Shown here piece after piece: positions 7,575 through 11,500 of a stretch of DNA of 11,500 bases (within the stretch, counting starts at the first letter, position 1; every line of letters starts with the position of its first letter). Made by a program: the position numbers and the translations under genes. Source of the stretch: Geoglobus sp. (GTDB taxonomy: Archaea; Halobacteriota; Archaeoglobi; Archaeoglobales; Archaeoglobaceae); NCBI GenBank assembly GCA_027019885.1, contig JALUWC010000210.1, positions 1-11,500 on the forward strand. Reading direction: 5' to 3'. The notes beneath the pieces were generated by a model. The model was not told the origin of the DNA. It made no database searches and worked only from the letters and a program-made list of their open reading frames with translations.

Positions 7575-8057
7575 ATGGAGGAAAGAATGCTTGCTGTATT
7601 CCCGGAGCTTTGTACTGGGTGCAGGGACTGCGAGATAGTCTGCTCACTCAGGCATATTGGTGTGATAAATCCTGAGAGATCAAGGATTAGAGTCCTTAGA
7701 GACGTTTTTGAGGGGTTCGAGCTTCCTCTTGTATGCCTGCAGTGCGAGGATGCCCCATGCATGAACTCATGCAGAGTTGAGGCCTTCTATGTTGATGAAA
7801 GAAACGCCAAGATTGTTGACTACGAGAAATGCATTGCATGCAGAAGATGCATAATAGCATGTCCCTTTGGAGTCAATTTTCTGGATCCGGTAACAAAGAA
7901 GCCTCTGAAGTGCGATCTCTGCAATGGAGACCCAGAATGCGTGAAGTTCTGCTCGACTGGAGCTATCAGATACATAACTGCCGAGGAATACAACAGGGAA
8001 AAGATTAAGCTCTCATCTGAGAAGTACGTTGAAGCAATAAAACAGGAAGAAAGCTGA
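7575..8057 (+). CDS. HycB-like ferredoxin subunit with four [4Fe-4S] clusters, electron-transfer partner of AOR
   Basis: The 160 residues contain sixteen cysteines in four groups: Cys13/16/19/23 (CTGCRDCEIVC), Cys54/57/62/66 (CLQCEDAPCMNSC), Cys86/89/92/96 (CIACRRCIIACP) and Cys113/116/122/126 (CDLCNGDPECVKFC). This matches the HycB/DmsB/AorA class of electron-wire subunits. It would take electrons from AOR and pass them to a soluble ferredoxin or another acceptor; no FAD/NADH subunit follows, unlike the Aromatoleum complex. ATG 7575 is preferred over the in-frame TTG at 7539 because GGGGGTGA (7563-7570), overlapping the AOR stop, lies 4 bases upstream and homology would begin at MEERMLAVFPELC. 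The C-terminal 30 residues are a charged helix without cysteines. No signal peptide, so it is cytoplasmic. Confidence 0.9.
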   Translation: MEERMLAVFPELCTGCRDCEIVCSLRHIGVINPERSRIRVLRDVFEGFELPLVCLQCEDAPCMNSCRVEAFYVDERNAKIVDYEKCIACRRCIIACPFGVNFLDPVTKKPLKCDLCNGDPECVKFCSTGAIRYITAEEYNREKIKLSSEKYVEAIKQEES

Positions 8058-8061
8058 GAAG

Positions 8062-9030
8062 ATGATTGTCAGATTCGTTGGGCCTCTTGCCTCAAAAATC
8101 GGAAAAGAAGTTGAAATCAGCATTGGAAGAGAAATCTCGGTAAGGGAAGCCATAGAGAAAATAGCTGAAGCTTATCCTCAGGCAGAAAGCGATCTCTCAG
8201 ATCTGAGCTTTTACAGCATCTCCCTCAATGGTGAACTTCTAAAAAAAGATGAGCTTGAGACGAGAAAAGTCAGAGATGATGACTTGCTGATCCTCATTCC
8301 CGCAATTGCAGGAGGAGGAAAAGAGAAGAAGATAAAACTAATCATAAAAAGAAACTTTGACATCAGCACCCCCAGTTATGACAGCTTTGAAGGAAAATAC
8401 GGATTTTTTACAAAGCTTGCCTTGGAAATGAGGAAAAGAATTGAGAGTGCCGAGCTTATACTGGATGTTGGGTGCGGTACAGGAATTCTTGGCGAGATTT
8501 TCCCAGATTCGAAAGTTGTTGGAGTTGACATATCATCTGACATGGTGAGGGTTGCAAGAACCAGGCTGTATGACGCCTTGATCGGAGATGGAAGCAGACT
8601 CCCCTTCAAAAATAATTCCTTTGATGCTGCGGTTTTCAATGCTGTCATATTTTTAATTCCCGATGGAGAGAACGCATTGAGAGATGCCATGAGGGTTGTC
8701 AGAGAGAACGGAGCAGTATGCGGGACATATCTTGTTGGTCTCTATGAAAATGGAAATGAGGTTCTTGAGGAAATTGGATTGAGGCACAGCCTTCCGTTTC
8801 CATGGAGGAGGGCTGAAAAAGCCATTGAGGAACTTGGAGGAGTTACACAGGAGTTAACGTTTAGAGTTGGGAGGGAGTTTGTTCTTGATTTTTACTCCAT
8901 TCCCGCAATGTCCAACGCCCTCTTCCCAAAAATGGAGCTTGAGAAAAGACTTGAGCTCGTGAAACAGAATCTTTCAAATCTACCTGATGAAATGGATTTT
9001 GTGTGGAGAGTTTTTCAAATCTCCGTCTGA
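8062..9030 (+). CDS. MoaD/ThiS-like sulfur-carrier domain fused to a SAM-dependent methyltransferase
   Basis: The protein has 322 residues and two domains. Residues 1-86 are a MoaD/ubiquitin-like fold (MIVRFVGPLASKIGKEVEI, then an ISVREAIEKIAEAYP helix, and the final strand DDDLLILIPAIAGGG). The GG tail, which in MoaD is thiocarboxylated and donates sulfur to molybdopterin, is at 84-86 and is not the end of the protein. From about residue 100 a class I methyltransferase follows: entry helix region YDSFEGKYGFFTKLALEM, motif I LDVGCGTG (134-141), acidic GVDISS (154-159), Asp176 in GDGSRLPF, and FDAAVFNAV (187-195). The C-terminal third (DFYSIPAMSNALFPK) is unassigned. The ORF is continuous; an SD-like GGAGGAGG at 8311-8318 encodes the glycines but has no start codon after it. 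It follows the Fe-S subunit gene by 4 bases. MoaD genes accompany other AOR operons; the methyltransferase fusion is the odd part. Its methyl acceptor is unknown. Confidence 0.85.
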   Translation: MIVRFVGPLASKIGKEVEISIGREISVREAIEKIAEAYPQAESDLSDLSFYSISLNGELLKKDELETRKVRDDDLLILIPAIAGGGKEKKIKLIIKRNFDISTPSYDSFEGKYGFFTKLALEMRKRIESAELILDVGCGTGILGEIFPDSKVVGVDISSDMVRVARTRLYDALIGDGSRLPFKNNSFDAAVFNAVIFLIPDGENALRDAMRVVRENGAVCGTYLVGLYENGNEVLEEIGLRHSLPFPWRRAEKAIEELGGVTQELTFRVGREFVLDFYSIPAMSNALFPKMELEKRLELVKQNLSNLPDEMDFVWRVFQISV

Positions 9031-9031
9031 G

Positions 9032-9078
9032 TTTTACGATTTAATGAAAAAAGCTTTTCAAATTTTACAATTTAAAGA
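9032..9078. repeat. Two direct repeats TTTTAC(G/A)ATTTAA(T/A)GA, 31 bases apart, with a small hairpin between
   Basis: Copy 1 is TTTTACGATTTAATGA at 9032-9047 and copy 2 is TTTTACAATTTAAAGA at 9063-9078; 14 of 16 bases agree. The 31-base period is close to three helical turns, which places both copies on one face of the DNA. Between them TGAAAA-AAGC-TTTTCA (9045-9060) could form a 6-bp stem. Copy 2 ends five bases before the TATA box of the ligase operon, a position suited to an activator or repressor. The TTTTAC core matches the palindrome at 5458-5472. Confidence 0.5.
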
Positions 9079-9084
9079 GTAAGA

Positions 9085-9092
9085 TATTTATA
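9085..9092 (+). promoter_or_regulatory. TATA box of the CoA ligase operon
   Basis: TATTTATA is a good archaeal TATA box and is preceded by a purine-rich GTAAGA that could act as BRE. Transcription would start near 9112-9116, at or beside the ATG at 9113. Confidence 0.6.
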
Positions 9093-9112
9093 CCATTGAC
9101 TATGTAATACTC

Positions 9113-9139
9113 ATGAAAAAACGTTATCTTTGGGGGTGA
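9113..9139 (+). other. Possible leaderless 8-codon upstream ORF (MKKRYLWG)
   Basis: The ATG lies where the TATA box predicts the transcript to begin. The frame ends with TGA at 9137-9139, inside the ribosome site of the ligase gene and 4 bases before its CTG start. It may be a leader peptide, chance, or the true N-terminus of the ligase broken by one extra G in the GGGGG run at 9132-9136. Confidence 0.25.
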
Positions 9140-9143
9140 TACT

Positions 9144-10439
9144 CTGTACTGGAATCCGCAGGTTGAGAGGCTTTCAGCGGAGGAAATTAGAGATTTGCAG
9201 GCAAAAAAGCTGAGATACATTGTTGATTTCGCCTACAGAAACTCTGAATTCTACAGAAAATTCTATGATCAGGCTGGAGTGAAGCCGGATGATATAAAAA
9301 GTGTTGATGATGTTGCAAAACTGCCTTTTGTCAAGAAGCAGTACCTGAGAGACACCTATCCATACGGGATGTTTGCCGTCCCTCTCTCTCAGATTGTCAG
9401 ACTGCATGCGTCAAGCGGCACCACTGGAAAGCCAACCGTAACGGGCTACACCTATGAAGATCTTGAGCTCTGGTCTGAAAGCCTTGCAAGATCCATGTAT
9501 GCTGCTGGAGTTAGGAAAGAGGACGTTATTCAGAACGCATACGGCTATGGTCTCTTTACAGGTGGTCTTGGATTTCACTATGCTGGAGAAAGGCTTGGAG
9601 CAACTGTCGTTCCTTCCTCATCAGGAAACACCCAGAGACAGATTGAGCTCATGCTTGACCTCGGCACAACTGTGCTTTGCTGCACACCAAGCTACATGCT
9701 TTATCTGACAGAGTATGCGCAGAAAATGGGAATTGACATAAAAAATGATACAGAGCTCAGAATGGGGTTCTTTGGAGCAGAGCCCTGGAGTGAAGAAACA
9801 AGAAAAAGAATAGAGGAGAAAACAGGAATTGACGCAATAAACATATACGGCACCTCTGAAATAAGCGGTCCTGTTGTGAGCGAGTGCAGTGAGAAAGCAG
9901 GCATCCATTTCTGGGCTGACATCTTCCTGATTGAGATAATAGACCCTGAAACAGGGGAACAGCTTGGAGAGGGAGAGAGCGGAGAGCTCGTGGTTACAGT
10001 CCTTGGAAAAGAGGGTCTGCCGATGATAAGATGGAGAACCGGGGATATAACAAGCATGATTCTTGAAAAATGCGATTGTGGAAGATGGCATCCGAGAATT
10101 GAAAGAATTACAGGTAGAGCAGATGACATGTTCATAGTCAGAGGTGTGAATGTCTTCCCGAGCCATGTGGAGTATGCTCTCATGCAGGTCAAAGAGGTGA
10201 GCGAGCACTATCAGATAATCCTTGACAGGGATGAGAAAGGTTTGGATGTTATGACGGTTCAGGTTGAGATAAGTCCCGGGTATCAGGGCAAGACGAACAC
10301 TGATCTGCTTGCCTCAAAAGTTAGAGAGACTCTGAAGAGCTATCTGAATGTCACTCCAAAGGTTGAGATTCTTGAGCCTGAAAGCCTTCCAAGATTTGAG
10401 GGTAAAGCGAAGAGAGTCATAGACAAGAGGAAAGTGTGA
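9144..10439 (+). CDS. Phenylacetate-CoA ligase-like adenylate-forming enzyme
   Basis: This enzyme activates an aryl or aryl-acetic acid to its CoA thioester through an acyl-adenylate, with release of AMP and PPi. Motifs, numbered from the CTG start (431 aa, normal length): YWNPQVERLSAEE at the N-terminus, typical of PaaK; the P-loop SSGTTGKP (90-97); the adenylate motif YGTSEISGP (235-243); GIHFWAD; RTGD (298-301); and the hinge/C-domain GRADDMFIVRGVNVFP (324-339). The start was chosen because the conserved YWNP segment lies upstream of the first usual start (TTG 9195). The only sensible codon before it is CTG 9144, 3 bases after GGGGGTGAT (9132-9140). Its place after the AOR operon suggests a two-step route aldehyde to acid to acyl-CoA, such as phenylalanine catabolism through phenylacetaldehyde. 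Phenylacetate is the best guess for the substrate, but benzoate-type or indoleacetate-type acids are not excluded. Confidence 0.9.
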   Translation: MYWNPQVERLSAEEIRDLQAKKLRYIVDFAYRNSEFYRKFYDQAGVKPDDIKSVDDVAKLPFVKKQYLRDTYPYGMFAVPLSQIVRLHASSGTTGKPTVTGYTYEDLELWSESLARSMYAAGVRKEDVIQNAYGYGLFTGGLGFHYAGERLGATVVPSSSGNTQRQIELMLDLGTTVLCCTPSYMLYLTEYAQKMGIDIKNDTELRMGFFGAEPWSEETRKRIEEKTGIDAINIYGTSEISGPVVSECSEKAGIHFWADIFLIEIIDPETGEQLGEGESGELVVTVLGKEGLPMIRWRTGDITSMILEKCDCGRWHPRIERITGRADDMFIVRGVNVFPSHVEYALMQVKEVSEHYQIILDRDEKGLDVMTVQVEISPGYQGKTNTDLLASKVRETLKSYLNVTPKVEILEPESLPRFEGKAKRVIDKRKV

Positions 10440-10973
10440 ATGAAAGCAGCATTGATAATCATAGACATGATAAATGGGAACGAACCCTTTTTCACGGAAG
10501 AGCATAGAAAAATTATCCCCAGAATTGCTGAGACAGTAAGAGAGTGCAGAAAAAAATCCATTCCCATTATTTTTGCCAATGACAGCTACATAAAAAATGA
10601 CTGGCTTTTTAGATTTATGAAAGAGCATGCGGTGAGGGGTACTGATGGGGTTGAGGTAATCGATGAACTGAAACCAGAAGAAAATGATATAATAGTTGAA
10701 AAGAGAAGGTTCAGTGCTTTTTTCAGAACAGATCTCGATTTAACTCTGAGAGAGCTTGGAGTTGATACGGTTGTATTAGCTGGAATAAACACAAATGTCT
10801 GTGTTTTAGCAACAGCATTCGATGCTGTCAGCAGTGATTTTTACACAATTCTGCTGAGTGATTGCTGTGCATCGAGTAAAAAGGAGCTACATGATTTTAT
10901 TGTTGAGAAATTCAGAGGTCTGCCGGCATTCAGGGTTATGAAGAGTGAAGAATTTTTAAAAGAGGTTTTTTGA
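10440..10973 (+). CDS. Isochorismatase-family cysteine hydrolase
   Basis: This 177-aa enzyme has the family's catalytic triad in place: Asp9 (LIIIDMING), Lys88 (VEKRRFSAF) and nucleophile Cys121 (LAGINTNVCVLATAFDA). DCCASSKKELHDF (141-153) takes the place of the usual 'DA.AS.....H' motif. Members hydrolyse amides or vinyl ethers (nicotinamidase, N-carbamoyl amidases, isochorismatase). The ATG begins directly after the ligase stop, and GAGG at 10427-10430 serves as ribosome site, so the two are co-translated. Context suggests an amidase or ester hydrolase that supplies or removes an acid handled by the ligase, for example by splitting an aryl-acetamide. That link is inference; nicotinamidase is the main alternative. 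Confidence 0.85.
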   Translation: MKAALIIIDMINGNEPFFTEEHRKIIPRIAETVRECRKKSIPIIFANDSYIKNDWLFRFMKEHAVRGTDGVEVIDELKPEENDIIVEKRRFSAFFRTDLDLTLRELGVDTVVLAGINTNVCVLATAFDAVSSDFYTILLSDCCASSKKELHDFIVEKFRGLPAFRVMKSEEFLKEVF

Positions 10974-10984
10974 ATAATGTCAAT

Positions 10985-11395
10985 ATGAAAATCAAAATTC
11001 CTGAGAGGCTTTTGAAGATTATAAATCCAAGAGAGGAGAAAGAGGAGATATCAATAATGTCAGAAATTGAGAAGTGCGGCGTTCTGATTGGTGAAAGAAA
11101 AGGGGAAGAGATGTTTGTGAAGGATATAATTGAAGTGGAAAATGATGCCGGAAGCCGATTTTACTTTGAATTAAAGGCTGAAAAATTATACAAAGCGTTA
11201 ATCGAAGCAAGAAAAAGAGGAATGGAGATTATAGCAGTATTTCACACCCATCCCGGCGGCTCAGGCAGGCTTTCCAGCAGGGATGTGGAAGGTTTGAAGA
11301 ATTCAGGAATTCCATGGGTAATTGTTGGTTTAGAGGGTGCGAGAGCCTATTTTTACGATAAAGGCATAAAGGAAATTGATCTGGAATTCTATTAA
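10985..11395 (+). CDS. JAMM/MPN+ zinc metalloprotease (archaeal desampylase-like)
   Basis: This 136-aa single-domain protein contains a complete JAMM motif: Glu29 in EKCGVLIG, then H-x-H-P-x6-S-x2-D as FHTHPGGSGRLSSRD (His87, His89, Ser97, Asp100). The two His and the Asp bind zinc and the Glu activates water. Archaeal JAMM enzymes cut isopeptide or peptide bonds after the diglycine of ubiquitin-like SAMP/MoaD proteins; Haloferax JAMM1 is the studied case. A TTG at 10970 overlapping the preceding stop (TTGA), 4 bases after AGAGG, would add five residues (LNNVN) and is a real alternative start. ATG 10985 was kept because MKIKIPERLL is a natural N-terminus for the family. It is the last gene of the ligase operon and lies under 2 kb from the MoaD fusion, a plausible substrate. 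Confidence 0.88.
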   Translation: MKIKIPERLLKIINPREEKEEISIMSEIEKCGVLIGERKGEEMFVKDIIEVENDAGSRFYFELKAEKLYKALIEARKRGMEIIAVFHTHPGGSGRLSSRDVEGLKNSGIPWVIVGLEGARAYFYDKGIKEIDLEFY

Positions 11396-11458
11396 TGAGT
11401 TACAAAAGATTCTGATTAACCGTTAAATTTTTAATTATTTTTGGATACAGATTACAGT
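11396..11458 (+). promoter_or_regulatory. Intergenic T-rich stretch, possible terminator and next promoter
   Basis: TTTTTAATTATTTTT at 11428-11442 could end the ligase-JAMM transcript as a poly-T terminator. The TTTTTAAT part is also about 25-30 bases before the ATG at 11459, suitable as a TATA box for a leaderless message. The two roles cannot be separated by eye. Confidence 0.35.
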
Positions 11459-11500
11459 ATGGTCATACTCAAAAAGCTGGGTGGCGGGGGACATACAGAG
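11459..11500 (+). CDS. Start of a gene leaving the window
   Basis: ATG 11459 opens 14 codons, MVILKKLGGGGHTE, with no stop before the window ends. An A/T-rich element lies about 25 bases upstream and there is no Shine-Dalgarno sequence, consistent with a leaderless archaeal message. Too short to assign to a family. Confidence 0.35.
   Translation, partial: MVILKKLGGGGHTE

Noticed and set aside
7193..7762. A 189-codon minus-strand open frame across the AOR and ferredoxin-subunit junction
   Set aside because: Both genes under it have strong family motifs on the plus strand; the composition (Ser, Leu, His-rich) is typical of a shadow.
8311..8319. Internal GGAGGAGGA in the MoaD-methyltransferase gene as a ribosome site for a separate methyltransferase
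   Set aside because: No ATG, GTG or TTG follows within usable distance, and the bases are fully explained as three glycine codons in a continuous frame.
9621..10208. A 195-codon minus-strand open frame within the CoA ligase
   Set aside because: Antisense of conserved ligase motifs, with no domain or ribosome site of its own.
1..11500. tRNA or rRNA genes, CRISPR arrays, insertion sequences with terminal repeats
   Set aside because: I saw no cloverleaf with TTC-loop signature, no regularly spaced repeats of array type and no transposase motifs on either strand; a covariance-model search would settle small RNAs.

Overview
The window comes from an archaeon, most likely a member of the Archaeoglobales or a close anaerobic hyperthermophilic relative. 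The evidence is a geranylgeranyl reductase with its ferredoxin (archaeal lipid saturation), TATA-box promoters placed for short or absent leaders, heavy use of AGA/AGG and ATA codons, a tungsten-type aldehyde:ferredoxin oxidoreductase (AOR), and a JAMM protease. The assignment to Archaeoglobales is inference from gene content, not from a marker gene.

Layout. (1) Positions 1-1226 hold only broken plus-strand coding remnants: a possible glycosyltransferase tail, a frameshifted unknown protein, and a frameshifted membrane-anchored or pilin-like protein. (2) Positions 1207-4442 are a compact minus-strand operon in the order purM, a BASS/ACR3-type transporter, a 59-aa 8Fe ferredoxin (2376-2555), and geranylgeranyl reductase. 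(3) Divergent from purM, across a 51-bp gap that may hold one shared TATA element, is a LarE-family PP-loop sulfurtransferase (4494-5294). (4) Positions 5489-9030 are a plus-strand operon: a 48-aa zinc-ribbon protein, the AOR catalytic subunit, a four-cluster ferredoxin subunit, and a MoaD domain fused to a SAM methyltransferase. (5) Positions 9144-11395 are a second plus-strand operon: a phenylacetate-CoA ligase-like enzyme that appears to start at CTG, an isochorismatase-family hydrolase, and a JAMM/MPN+ metalloprotease. (6) A further gene begins at about 11459 and leaves the window.

How the genes may work together. AOR plus its Fe-S subunit would oxidise an aldehyde, plausibly an aryl-acetaldehyde from aromatic amino acids, to an acid. 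The ligase would then activate the acid to its CoA thioester. The MoaD domain fits supply of sulfur for the tungstopterin cofactor, but its GG tail is internal (GGG at residues 84-86) and followed by a methyltransferase. Thiocarboxylate chemistry needs a free GG end, and the next operon encodes a JAMM protease of the type that cuts after such GG motifs. A protease-processed MoaD-methyltransferase fusion dedicated to an AOR is the most novel proposal in this window. Related TTTTAC elements occur at both operon promoters, which suggests shared regulation.
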